From Bacteroidales bacterium (GTDB lineage: Bacteria > Bacteroidota > Bacteroidia > Bacteroidales > Muribaculaceae), in assembly GCA_014800815.1 (NCBI GenBank), contig JAAVFI010000013.1, positions 1-64,000 on the forward strand: a stretch of 64,000 bases of DNA. The letters run 5' to 3'. Below the pieces are notes generated by a model that did not search any database, was not told where the DNA came from, and was given only the letters and a program-made list of their open reading frames with translations. Positions 1-9,306 of this stretch are shown piece by piece. The position numbers and the translations under genes were made by a program. Each line of letters starts with the position of its first letter. Positions within the stretch are counted from its first letter, which is position 1.

Positions 1-398
1 CGTAGAGCGCGATATCTCTATCAGTGCATACCGAGCATATCGCCGTAAGGCCATGGAAGACCTGCCTGCGAAGGCCGCTCCCATGACCACCTATTTCCTC
101 ATCCCCGTATCTTCGCCTCAGAAGCCGCCGCCTAAGGAACGAGGTTCGGGCCCGACTATGGAGGGTCTGGACTTCTACACCTTGGCGGCAGCTGCCCCGC
201 ACCCGATGAGCCTCACGGCTCACACCCCGCAGCGAAGAGGAAATTGACGTATTGAGAAAATAGCCGATTCATGGCTGAGACTACGCCCCACGTGCGCAGG
301 AGTATCACACTAACCGCCGAAGTATCCACAGGTATTCCCCCTCCCTACACCGTCTACGTGGTTACCTACGCAGCTTCCCCCTGCAGCTGCCGATTGGA

Positions 399-441
399 CA
401 CAAAGAAAGCGGCTGGCGGGAGGTCAGTCGCTTTCTTTGTG
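399..441. terminator. Hairpin terminator downstream of the oxalate operon
   Basis: CACAAAGAAAGCGGCTG (399-415) pairs with CAGTCGCTTTCTTTGTG (425-441), 16/17 complementary; lies just past the stop of the minus-strand transporter at 461. Confidence 0.75.
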
Positions 442-460
442 AGGATATTTCAAGTCTTGC

Positions 461-1435
461 TTAGAATGCTGCGAGAGCGAGGTCGGTGAGCCATATCCAG
501 AGGGGACAGAAGCCGATGAAGAGGATTACAGATAGGGTCAGTGATGAGGTACCTGTTGCAACGTAGGTGTTGTATTCGTCGGCGATGATGATGCCTGAGA
601 AGGCAGGGGGCAGTGCGGCTGCTACTACGAGCATCTTGAGGTTGAGGGGATCCATGTGGAAGAGGAGGCCGAGGATGAGCACTACTGCGGGCATGATGAC
701 CATCTTCATGATAGAGCCGAGTACGGCCTGCCAGTTGAGCTGGAATTTAATGGCCGAGAGGGTGATACCTGCTGAGAATACTGCCATTGAGGCGTTGGCC
801 TTGGCGATAAGGTCGAAGGACGGGCTGAGTTCTTTCGGCCAGGGTATTCCGACGAGTACCCATACTACGGCGAGGATAGGAGCCCATGCCACAGGTTGCT
901 CAAGTGCGTGGAGGACGGGTTTCCATGCGCTCTCTTTCTTGGTGGAGCCGGGGTTCTGCTTCTCAAGGGATGCGTTCATGAGTGAGAGTCCGACAGGGAT
1001 ACCGATAGCGTTAACTACGATACCAACGATTGCTACGACGAGGGCTACGGAAGGACTTGTGCCGAAGATAGGCTCAAGTACAGCGAAGCCGAGGAATCCG
1101 ATAGTAGGCGAACCGCTGATAAGGGCGGATACTGCGGCATCGGCGCCGGTATTCTTCTTGAAGCAATATTTAAAGACGAAGTAGACGAGCATGAAGCAGG
1201 CCATGATGCCTATGGTAGACACGAGGGTAAGCTTGGCGTCGCGTACGAGGTCTTCGCGTGAAGCCTGGACGATGGATACGAAGAGGGCTGCCGGTAATGC
1301 GTAGTCGAGCACAACCTTATTGAATTTCTTGGCATCGTCGCCCGTAAAAGCCCCTTTCTTGCCGGAGATGTATCCGGCGAGCATTACTACGATAATCGGG
1401 ACTATAGCGTATAGAATAACATGTTGTAAGCCCAT
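461..1435 (-). CDS. AEC (auxin efflux carrier) family transporter, candidate oxalate/formate transporter
   Basis: 324 aa hydrophobic multi-TM protein with AEC-like N-terminus (IVPIIVVMLAGYISGKKGAF) ; co-directional with oxc and frc. Confidence 0.85.
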   Translation of the reverse strand: MGLQHVILYAIVPIIVVMLAGYISGKKGAFTGDDAKKFNKVVLDYALPAALFVSIVQASREDLVRDAKLTLVSTIGIMACFMLVYFVFKYCFKKNTGADAAVSALISGSPTIGFLGFAVLEPIFGTSPSVALVVAIVGIVVNAIGIPVGLSLMNASLEKQNPGSTKKESAWKPVLHALEQPVAWAPILAVVWVLVGIPWPKELSPSFDLIAKANASMAVFSAGITLSAIKFQLNWQAVLGSIMKMVIMPAVVLILGLLFHMDPLNLKMLVVAAALPPAFSGIIIADEYNTYVATGTSSLTLSVILFIGFCPLWIWLTDLALAAF

Positions 1436-1492
1436 AGTAATTCAAAATTAGAGGATTAATAGATAAAGTTGAATGGTGGATACGCTACGGGA

Positions 1493-3238
1493 TTATACGG
1501 TATAGTCGATAAGCGGAGCGGGGTTGAGGTATCCGATGTGGCCTGATTCCTTGCCGGAGTCAGCAGCGAGCTGTACGTCGATAAGAGTCGGGCGCTTGGA
1601 GGCGATAGCAGCTTCGAGAGCTTTCTTGAGGTCGGCAGGATTGTCGACGCGGTAGTTGTCGGCACCGAAGGCTTCTCCGATGAGGTTGTACTGCGCGTTG
1701 ATATCGAGTGTTGTAGGAGCGGGAGCGTCGCCGCCGGAGGGGTTGACGCCAACGCCGTTGTATATACCGCCGTTGTTGAATATTACAACAGTTACCGGGA
1801 GTTTGTAGCGGCAGATAGTTGCGAAGTCCATGCCGGAGAATCCGAAAGCGGAGTCGCCTTCAACTGCCACGACGCTCTTGCCGGTGGCTACAGCGGCACC
1901 TACGCACGAACCCATGCCCATACCCATGATTGACCACGAAGCGCAGTCGATACGGTGGCGGGGGAGCGACATGTCCACGCTGTCGCGGGTATCGTCGAGG
2001 GTGTTGGCACCTTCGTTTACGAGGATTACGTCGGGGTTGGCTTCGAGGACGGGTTTCACTACCGAGAGGGCGGTCCAGTGTGTCATAGGCACGGTGGAGG
2101 CAGCGTCGGCGAGACGGGCGCGGAACTTGGCGTCTTTGGTCTTGCTCTCGGCCTGGAGTGAAGCGAGCCACTGAGGATCGGCGCTCATGGTCTTGCCCTT
2201 GAGTCCTGCGAGAATCATGTCGAGCGACTGGCCCATGTCGCCTACTACGGGCGCTGCGATAGGCACGTTGCGGTCGATTTCTTTAGGCTCGACGTCGAGT
2301 TGAACGAATTTCACGTCGGGATTCCACTTGCCGCGGCCGAAGGAGAGCATCCAGTTGATGCGGGCGCCGATTACGACTACTACGTCGGCCTGCTCCATGA
2401 TAGTAGAGCGGCAGCTGAGGGCGCTGTATTCGCCTGCGTCGGGCATAAGGCCTTTTGCCATAGACATGGCGAGGTAAGGAATCTTGTAGGTCTCGACGAG
2501 GGCCTTGATTTTATCGTCGACCTGAGCGTAGGCTGCGCCTTTGCCGAGAAGGATTGCGGGGCGCTTGGCCGAGGCGATGAGTTCGACGGCACGGTCGACG
2601 GCGCTCTGCGAGGGAGCTACTGTCGAGGCTACGTCGACGGGGGTGTAGTAGAGTTTTTCGGCTTCAGAGGCGTCCATTACTTCGGCGAGTGCGGGAGTTG
2701 CCATGTCGATATACACGCCGCCGGGACGGCCGCTAACGGCAGCTCGGTAGGCGCGGGCAACGGCCTGAGGGATGTCTTTTGCGTGAGAGCAACGGAAGGC
2801 TGCCTTGACGTAGGGACGGGCTGCGTTGAGCTGGTCAAGCTGCTCGTAAGTGCCCATGTCCATGTCGACCATCTGAGGGTCGGAGGCACCCGAAATCTGA
2901 ATCATCGGGTAGCAGTTGACGGTGGCGTTGGTGGTGGCGGTGAGGCCGTTGAGGAAGCCGAGTGAAGATACGGTGAGGAGAACGCCGGGCTGCTTGGTGA
3001 GGTAGCCGTGGGTAGCGGCTGCCATACCGGCCTGCTGCTCGAATCGGAAGCCGTAGTAGTTCATGCCTACTTTCTGCATGGCGTAGGCAACTTCTGTCAC
3101 GGGGATGCCAACGAGGCCGTAGACGTCGTTAAGGCCGAGGCGGTGCAGGGATTCTGCAAGGATATACATACCGGTGACCTGCTCCGGGAATTTTGGAGCC
3201 TGTGCAGTGCCGGTAGTTGTAGCTGTGGTTGATGCCAT
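1493..3238 (-). CDS. oxc: Oxalyl-CoA decarboxylase (ThDP-dependent)
   Basis: 581 aa; ThDP-enzyme motifs (VYGLVGIPVTEVA, FRFEQQAGMAAATHGYL, SGRPGGVYIDMATPAL, GKGAAYAQVDDKI, EGDSAFGFSGMDFATICRYKLPVTVVIFNNGGIYNG) strongly resembling known oxalyl-CoA decarboxylases. Confidence 0.95.
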   Translation of the reverse strand: MASTTATTTGTAQAPKFPEQVTGMYILAESLHRLGLNDVYGLVGIPVTEVAYAMQKVGMNYYGFRFEQQAGMAAATHGYLTKQPGVLLTVSSLGFLNGLTATTNATVNCYPMIQISGASDPQMVDMDMGTYEQLDQLNAARPYVKAAFRCSHAKDIPQAVARAYRAAVSGRPGGVYIDMATPALAEVMDASEAEKLYYTPVDVASTVAPSQSAVDRAVELIASAKRPAILLGKGAAYAQVDDKIKALVETYKIPYLAMSMAKGLMPDAGEYSALSCRSTIMEQADVVVVIGARINWMLSFGRGKWNPDVKFVQLDVEPKEIDRNVPIAAPVVGDMGQSLDMILAGLKGKTMSADPQWLASLQAESKTKDAKFRARLADAASTVPMTHWTALSVVKPVLEANPDVILVNEGANTLDDTRDSVDMSLPRHRIDCASWSIMGMGMGSCVGAAVATGKSVVAVEGDSAFGFSGMDFATICRYKLPVTVVIFNNGGIYNGVGVNPSGGDAPAPTTLDINAQYNLIGEAFGADNYRVDNPADLKKALEAAIASKRPTLIDVQLAADSGKESGHIGYLNPAPLIDYTV

Positions 3239-3353
3239 AATAAGGTGTGTAGTTTAAAGAGTTTGATTTGGATGTTGTAGAGGTCAAACCGGAGCGGAGA
3301 GACGTGCTCGTGAGGGCTGTCGCTCCGCCTCGGTTTGTGGATATACGGTGCTT

Positions 3354-4679
3354 TTACTTGGATGCTGTGTCTGCAGCGGGTTTGGGCATGGGAGCGGTGG
3401 TACCGTTTGCCTTGAATGCTGCAATCTGGTCGGCAGTATATCCGAGAGAGGTAAGGATTTCGTCGGTGTTGCCGCCGAGATCAGGAGCAGGACCGTAGGT
3501 AGGAGTATAGTTCGAGAAGGTGAACGGGCAACCTACCGTAACGAATTCGCCGATTTCGCCGCCCTGGTTGATGCGGACGAGGGTATTGCCGTCGTAGAGG
3601 CTTTCGTCGGTCATCATTTCCTTGGTAGAGAGCACAGGGCCTACAGGCACGCCTGCCTTGCCGAGGATGTCGGTGACTTCATATTTAGTCTTGTCGGCAG
3701 TCCACTGGCCGATGCGTTCGTAGATAGCCTGCTTGTTGCGGTCGCGGGCGTCGGCGGTGTTGAAGTCGGGGTTTGTGAGCCAGTCGGTGAAGCCTGTTGC
3801 CTGGCAGAAGAGCTCGAAGTCTTTGGCACCGCGCTGGAGCACGATGTACACGAAGTTGTTGGCATCAACCTCAGAGTCGTAGCCACCGGCAGGTTTACAC
3901 TTGTATGTCCAGCCGAGTACGCCGCCGCCTTCGATGTTTCCTGAACGAGGAACGCAGTCGCCGAACTTGCCGTTGGGGTACTGAGGGAACTGAGTGAGGT
4001 ATCCGATCTTGTCGAGGGTGAGCTGGTCGCGGGTCTTGATACGGCAGAGGTTAAGACATGCGTTGTGCATCGACTGATATACGTATACGCCTTCGCCGGT
4101 GTGTTCGCGCTGTACGAGAGCAGCGAGGAGGCCTATGAGGAGGTGCATACCTGTATTAGAGTCGCCGAGGGCCGCACCCGACTGGGTAGGAATGTTGTAC
4201 TGGCCGTCGTACCAGCCTGTAGTAGAGGCGGCGGCAGCTGTTACCTGTGCGATAGGCTCGTAAGCCTTAAGGTCTTTGTACTTCGAAGAAACGGGGAAGC
4301 CCTTGATAGTACCGTAGATACAGCGGGGATTGAGAGCGTGTACGGCCTCCCAGGAGAATCCGAGTTTATCCATAGCACCCGGGTGGAGGTTTTCAACGAA
4401 GATATCGCATTCTTTGATCAGCTTGGTAAGAATTTCCTTGCCGTCGGGAGTCTTTGCATCGAGAGTGATAGACTTTTTGTCGGAGTTGAGCTGAAGGAAG
4501 TAGTACGAAGGCAGGTCGGGGTTGAACTGAAGTTCTTTACGGGTTGCGTCGCCTACACCGGGACGTTCGATTTTGATAACATCAGCGCCAAGCCAGGCGA
4601 GCATCTGTGTACATGAAGGGCCTGACTGAACTTCTGTAAAGTCGACCACCTTGATTCCTTGTAGAGGAGCGTAGTTCAT
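3354..4679 (-). CDS. frc: Formyl-CoA:oxalate CoA-transferase (class III CoA-transferase)
   Basis: 441 aa; GIKVVDFTEVQSGPSCTQMLAWLGADVIKIERPGVGDATR and LDAKTPDGKEILTKLIKECDIFVENLHPGAMDKLGFSWE are CaiB/BaiF/Frc motifs; adjacent to oxc. Confidence 0.94.
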   Translation of the reverse strand: MNYAPLQGIKVVDFTEVQSGPSCTQMLAWLGADVIKIERPGVGDATRKELQFNPDLPSYYFLQLNSDKKSITLDAKTPDGKEILTKLIKECDIFVENLHPGAMDKLGFSWEAVHALNPRCIYGTIKGFPVSSKYKDLKAYEPIAQVTAAAASTTGWYDGQYNIPTQSGAALGDSNTGMHLLIGLLAALVQREHTGEGVYVYQSMHNACLNLCRIKTRDQLTLDKIGYLTQFPQYPNGKFGDCVPRSGNIEGGGVLGWTYKCKPAGGYDSEVDANNFVYIVLQRGAKDFELFCQATGFTDWLTNPDFNTADARDRNKQAIYERIGQWTADKTKYEVTDILGKAGVPVGPVLSTKEMMTDESLYDGNTLVRINQGGEIGEFVTVGCPFTFSNYTPTYGPAPDLGGNTDEILTSLGYTADQIAAFKANGTTAPMPKPAADTASK

Positions 4680-4878
4680 ACGAATTTTGGTTTAAAGGTT
4701 GTGTTTATGTTAGTTTTCGTTCACGTCTCGGGGCAAACGGTGCCGGTGTTTTCGAATTGGAACACATCAATAAAACGTGTGGCCGCTTAAAAGGTTCAGA
4801 AAGAGCGTCCGCGGGAGTAGGGGCGGAGTTTATAGTATTAACAAATTATTAATTATCATTAAAATCATTTAACAAATT

Positions 4879-4887
4879 GGGGGGGGG
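4879..4887. repeat. Homopolymeric G9 tract in the divergent intergenic region
   Basis: aacaaattGGGGGGGGGtaattg read directly. Confidence 0.95.
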
Positions 4888-4892
4888 TAATT

Positions 4893-4914
4893 GCAAAATT
4901 ATATTTAATTTTGC
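4893..4914. promoter_or_regulatory. Symmetric divergent -7 elements (TAATTTTG on both strands)
   Basis: GCAAAATTA-tatt-TAATTTTGC is a perfect 9-bp inverted repeat; each arm contains the Bacteroidetes -7 consensus TAnnTTTG facing outward (plus 4906-4913; minus 4901-4894). No convincing -33 TTTG at ideal spacing. Confidence 0.5.
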
Positions 4915-5064
4915 GTCAGCGTTCGTATATGCGCGCACGAATATGATAGCACAACTATATACATCAATGCAAGAAATTGCCTCTCAATAAGTTACCAAAG
5001 GTACAACACCAATTGAAATACAATAAACAATCAATATTCATAGTTCTCTAATCTTAATTAATAG

Positions 5065-7509
5065 ATGAAAAAATTATTACTCACACTTTTCGTGTTCGTG
5101 TGCTTCGGCATGGCGAGTGCGTGGGCAGCGACTGCGACGTTCTCAATGCCCGAGCTCGGCAAGGACATAAAGAATGGTACTGTAGTCGGACCATTGAGCA
5201 TCTCGCCTATCTCAATTGAGTTTGCTAAGGGTGATAACAAATCAACTCTGGCGGCTTGGTATAATAGCGGAAAAGAAATCAGATTATATGGAGGTAATAC
5301 AATGACCTTCGAAGTCGCTGAAGGATACCGTATAACTAATATTAATTTCACCACAACTTCTATTTTTGTTAGTGGTGCTAAAGCAGATTGCGGTAGCTTT
5401 AGTGCAACTAATAAAACGTGGAGTGATGCCAATGGTGTCTCTAAGGTTGTGATAACAAATGGAGGTACTTCTGGAAATACTAAGATTACCGAAATCGAAG
5501 TGACCTATAAATCAGACTTGAAAACAGTAGAAAACGTGACTGTTACACCTACTGACCTCAAGGTTGGAGATAAAGGTACATTCGATATCGAAGCTCCCGA
5601 AGACTTCTTGAGCGATGTAAACCTGACTTTCACTCAGACAACATCTAACGCTGTTGTTGTAGACGCCGAAGGTAATTATGAGGCTGTCGGTGTCGGTACC
5701 GACGAAATTACTCTCAGCTGGGAAGACGGCGCCGTATACGAAGCCGGTGAATATACATTTACCGTAAAAGCTCTCCCTGCCGTTAAACTCGAGGTAACTC
5801 CTGAGTTCTCGGCCGTATCTGTATCTAGCGGCGAATATGGTAAATTTACCTTAGTATCTCCTGAAAACTTCTTCGAAGGTATCGGCGAATACACCGTAGA
5901 GTCTGACAATGAAGATGTACTTCTGGTAGATGGCCTTGAATTTGTTGCAGGTCTTCCCGGTACAGCTACTGTAACTATCTCATGGGAAGAGGGCGACTAC
6001 TATCTCAGTGGAGAAGCAAGTTTTGAGGTGAATGTTCAGAAGCTTCCCCTTGCGCTTAACTTTGACGGTAAGACTTATAATGTAGGTCTTCTCGAAGGTG
6101 CTCCTGCTCTCAATATCCCCGCAGGTGTGGAATACACCATCGAATCTGACAATACTTCCGTTGCGGCTCTTTCGCCTATCGATAACAAGGCTCTCTGGCT
6201 TCTCTCTCAGGGTACTGCAAATATCACAGTGAACACTGCAGAAACAGAAATGTATGGAGCTGCTACTGCCACTTACACTCTGAATGTACTCCCCGGAGAG
6301 GGTGCTGAAAAGAAAGTTACTTTTAACTTTACTACAGAAGATGCTTATGGCATGACAATGCGATCGGGCTCGAGCAGTGATTATGAAGAAGATAATCGCG
6401 AGTTTGTCGAAGATGTCGTAACTATGCTGGTTCAGAAAAATGGAGGAAATGGATGCCGTCTCTGGACAGGTCCTCAGCTTCGTATAATGAACCATGCGAT
6501 TGTATCTTTCTCAGCACCTGAAGGATATGAAATTCAAACAGTTACATTTAATGTAGAGTCCAACAATCTAAGCACCGTGCAGGGAGTTAAAAACGGACAG
6601 GCATCAAAATTTACTACTTTTGACTTTACCGCAACCTCAAGAATCTTGACTATTGATGTAGTTTATACTCATCTCCTCTCAGAGCCTTCCGACCTCACCT
6701 TCAACAAGGAAGATCGTAAGGCAATTGCCGGCCAGACTGTAGTATTCCCTGCAGCTACCGCGTCGGCAGAGAATGTGAACTATATCGCTACCGACGCCGA
6801 GGGCAATGTTACTGAGGTGATTGTTGACGAAAACGGTTATATCTCGTTCGCTGCCGACGAAGCCGGTGAATATACCCTCACAGCTTACCACGAAGCAGAG
6901 GGCGAACTTCCCTGCGGTATCGCTCAGACAACTGTAAAGGTTGAGGAATTCGAGCAGCCTGCCGCTTACTATCTCGTAGGTCACTTCTTCGACCGCTACT
7001 ACGATGTGAACACCCCCTGTGTGTTCGAATATGACGAAAACGAGAATGTCTACACTCTGAAAGATATCCTCATCGGTGGTACTGAAGAAGAAGGCGACTA
7101 CGGCTATATCGTGGTGACCAATTGCTCCAACATCGACTCTATGGGCAGCACAACAGAGAAAGTGCGTCGCCGCGCTATGGCTCACGCTACAGACTGGGCT
7201 AACTTCAACGAAGGCTATGTATATCACGCAGCAGGTACTACTCACGCTGCCGACGTAACTTCGGGTGAGCACTTTGTGCCCTTCACCGTAGAGCCCGGTA
7301 CCTACGACTTCACACTCGACGCTACCGATGCTACCGCTCCCGTGATTACCACCACTCCCGCCGACCTTACTACCGGTGTTGAAAATATCGGTGTAGAGGC
7401 AGGCGCAGAGGTTGAATACTACGACCTCACAGGCCGCAAGGTGGCTAATCCTGCTGCCGGTGTCTACATCCGCGTAGAGGGTGGTGAGGCCCGTAAGGTA
7501 GCTCTCTAA
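5065..7509 (+). CDS. Secreted Ig-like multi-domain surface protein with T9SS-like C-terminal domain
   Basis: 814 aa; signal peptide MKKLLLTLFVFVCFGMASAWA; Ig/Big-like repeats; C-terminus VEYYDLTGRKVANPAAGVYIRVEGGEARKVAL resembles type 9 sorting tails. Confidence 0.8.
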   Translation: MKKLLLTLFVFVCFGMASAWAATATFSMPELGKDIKNGTVVGPLSISPISIEFAKGDNKSTLAAWYNSGKEIRLYGGNTMTFEVAEGYRITNINFTTTSIFVSGAKADCGSFSATNKTWSDANGVSKVVITNGGTSGNTKITEIEVTYKSDLKTVENVTVTPTDLKVGDKGTFDIEAPEDFLSDVNLTFTQTTSNAVVVDAEGNYEAVGVGTDEITLSWEDGAVYEAGEYTFTVKALPAVKLEVTPEFSAVSVSSGEYGKFTLVSPENFFEGIGEYTVESDNEDVLLVDGLEFVAGLPGTATVTISWEEGDYYLSGEASFEVNVQKLPLALNFDGKTYNVGLLEGAPALNIPAGVEYTIESDNTSVAALSPIDNKALWLLSQGTANITVNTAETEMYGAATATYTLNVLPGEGAEKKVTFNFTTEDAYGMTMRSGSSSDYEEDNREFVEDVVTMLVQKNGGNGCRLWTGPQLRIMNHAIVSFSAPEGYEIQTVTFNVESNNLSTVQGVKNGQASKFTTFDFTATSRILTIDVVYTHLLSEPSDLTFNKEDRKAIAGQTVVFPAATASAENVNYIATDAEGNVTEVIVDENGYISFAADEAGEYTLTAYHEAEGELPCGIAQTTVKVEEFEQPAAYYLVGHFFDRYYDVNTPCVFEYDENENVYTLKDILIGGTEEEGDYGYIVVTNCSNIDSMGSTTEKVRRRAMAHATDWANFNEGYVYHAAGTTHAADVTSGEHFVPFTVEPGTYDFTLDATDATAPVITTTPADLTTGVENIGVEAGAEVEYYDLTGRKVANPAAGVYIRVEGGEARKVAL

Positions 7510-7599
7510 CAATATAGGAGGGCCTTGCGGCCTCTCCGACAGCATCGGTCGTTACGGCCGATAAAGAGAACATAGAAAATGAGGCGCTTCGGCGCCCGG

Positions 7600-7637
7600 C
7601 TTCCGCGACCGCCGAGAGGCTCTCGCGGAAGTTTTTT
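7600..7637 (+). terminator. Rho-independent terminator
   Basis: CTTCCGCGA...TCGCGGAAG 9-bp stem followed by TTTTTT. Confidence 0.8.
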
Positions 7638-7639
7638 AT

Positions 7640-7670
7640 TTTGCGTTTATCTTTTTTTTCTATAACTTTG
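7640..7670 (+). promoter_or_regulatory. Bacteroidetes-type promoter of ilvE
   Basis: TTTG (7640-7643), 19-nt spacer, TAACTTTG (7663-7670), upstream of the ATG at 7689. Confidence 0.7.
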
Positions 7671-7688
7671 CATCGCATAATTAAATAA

Positions 7689-8723
7689 GTGCATATAAAT
7701 ATGGATACTGATATTGACTGGTCGACGCTCCCGTTCGGCTATTTCCGTACGGACTACAATGTTCGTTGCTACTTCCGCGACGGCAAGTGGGGTCCTATAG
7801 AAGAAACACAGTCGGAGACTGTAGAAATCCACATGGCGGCAACTTGCCTCCACTATAGTCAGGAAATATTCGAAGGCCTTAAGGCTTTCAGGGGTGCCGA
7901 CGGCAAAATACGTATATTCCGTCTCCGCGACAATGCACTCCGTATGCAGGAGTCGGCCAAGGGCATTCTCATGGAGCCTGTACCCGTAGAAATTTTCGAG
8001 GAGATGTGTATCCGCGCGGTTAAGCTCAACGAGCGTTTCGTGCCCCCCTACGGCAGCGGTGCTTCGCTCTATATCCGCCCTGTGGAGATAGGTATGTCGC
8101 CCCGCATCGGCGTGAAGGAAGCCGACGAATACCTCTTTATGGTAATGGTTACTCCTGTGGGACCGTACTTCAAGGGCGGATTCAAGAACACCAATATCTG
8201 CATAATGCGCGACTACGACCGCGTGGCACCCCGTGGTACTGGACGCTGGAAGGTGGGCGGCAACTATGCGGCGTCGATGGGCGCGGGCAAGAAGGCTCAC
8301 GACCTCGGCTACTCGGCTGTGCTCTATCTCGACCCGAAGGAGAAGAAGTATCTGGACGAATGCGGCCCGGCAAACTTCTACGCTATCAAGGACGGTAAGT
8401 ATATCACTCCGAAGTCTGATTCGATTCTTCCTTCGATCACCAATATGAGCCTTATGACTCTGGCCCGCGAAATGGGTATGGAGGTTGAGGAGCGCCATAT
8501 CACTGTGGATGAGCTTGCGGAGATATCGGAGGCTGCTGCCTGCGGTACGGCTGCCGTGTGCTCGCCTATCGGTGAAATCGACGACCTCGACACGGGTGTT
8601 AAGTATGTGGTGTCGAAGGACGGCAAGCCCGGCCCTGTGACTACTGAATTTGTGCGCCGCCTCGACGCTATCCGCGCCGGCGAGGAGCCCGATGTTCACG
8701 GCTGGATAACTATCGTGGAATGA
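7689..8723 (+). CDS. ilvE: Branched-chain amino acid aminotransferase
   Basis: 344 aa; fold-type IV motifs ALHYSQEIFEGLKAFRG, YIRPVEIG, KVGGNYAASMGAGKKAHDLGYSAVLYLD, ISEAAACGTAAVCSPIGEI. Confidence 0.93.
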   Translation: MHINMDTDIDWSTLPFGYFRTDYNVRCYFRDGKWGPIEETQSETVEIHMAATCLHYSQEIFEGLKAFRGADGKIRIFRLRDNALRMQESAKGILMEPVPVEIFEEMCIRAVKLNERFVPPYGSGASLYIRPVEIGMSPRIGVKEADEYLFMVMVTPVGPYFKGGFKNTNICIMRDYDRVAPRGTGRWKVGGNYAASMGAGKKAHDLGYSAVLYLDPKEKKYLDECGPANFYAIKDGKYITPKSDSILPSITNMSLMTLAREMGMEVEERHITVDELAEISEAAACGTAAVCSPIGEIDDLDTGVKYVVSKDGKPGPVTTEFVRRLDAIRAGEEPDVHGWITIVE

Positions 8724-9265
8724 TCTGGCAAGACATTATAGCAAATATATATCCCGCGGGCCGAAAGGTCAGCGGGATTTTGCTTACACACAGCCGCGCG
8801 GTGGCCGAGGAGGCACTGGCTATAGCGCACCGTCGTGGTCTCGCGCTTTCTGATGAGGAAATCGAGGATGCGGCCATGCTGCACGATATCGGTATAATAC
8901 GCACCAATGCGCCCGGAATAGGCTGCTACGGCGCTGCGCCGTATATGTGTCACGGGGTGATAGGTGCCGATATGCTTCGCGCGCTGGGAGCCCCCGAGAA
9001 GTATGCGCGTGTGGCGGAGCGTCACACGGGTGCGGGTCTGCTACCCGAGGAGATTGCGGCGGCGCATCTGCCCCTGCCTGCCGACCGCTCTTATATGCCC
9101 GAGAGCGTGCTTGAGCGCCTTATATGCTATGCCGACTGTTTCTACAGCAAGGGGGCGTATATGGGACGCAAGTCGCTTGAACGCGTGAGGGCGTCAATGG
9201 CGAAGTTCGGGCCGGGTGTGGCCGAACGTTTTGAGGAACTGCACAAGGAATTCGGGGAGGAGTAA
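8720..9265 (+). CDS. HD-domain phosphohydrolase-like protein
   Basis: 181 aa; LTHSRAVAEEALAIA...DAAMLHDIGI...CHGVIGADMLRALG; 4-bp overlap with ilvE. Confidence 0.8.
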   Translation: MIWQDIIANIYPAGRKVSGILLTHSRAVAEEALAIAHRRGLALSDEEIEDAAMLHDIGIIRTNAPGIGCYGAAPYMCHGVIGADMLRALGAPEKYARVAERHTGAGLLPEEIAAAHLPLPADRSYMPESVLERLICYADCFYSKGAYMGRKSLERVRASMAKFGPGVAERFEELHKEFGEE

Positions 9266-9306
9266 TACCTGAATTAAATCGGACGTACCGGGGTGCGTCC
9301 CTACAT

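Noticed and set aside
1-247. Minus-strand GAAGTCCAGACCCTCCATAG resembling the RNase P RNA core (GAAAGTCCGGGCTCCATAG)
   Set aside because: The invariant GGAAAGTCCGGGC and the distal partner sequences (such as ACAGAA...) are not present, so rnpB is not supported.
1860-2171. 103-aa Arg-rich minus ORF within oxc in another frame
   Set aside because: Alternative frame of a real gene; Arg/His-rich nonsense composition.
2300-2965. 221-aa plus-strand ORF inside oxc
   Set aside because: Antisense to a strongly supported gene; Gly/Val/Asp/Phe-rich shadow composition.
7647-8699. 350-aa minus-strand ORF opposite ilvE
   Set aside because: Antisense shadow of a well-supported aminotransferase gene; His/Arg-rich product with no recognisable domain.
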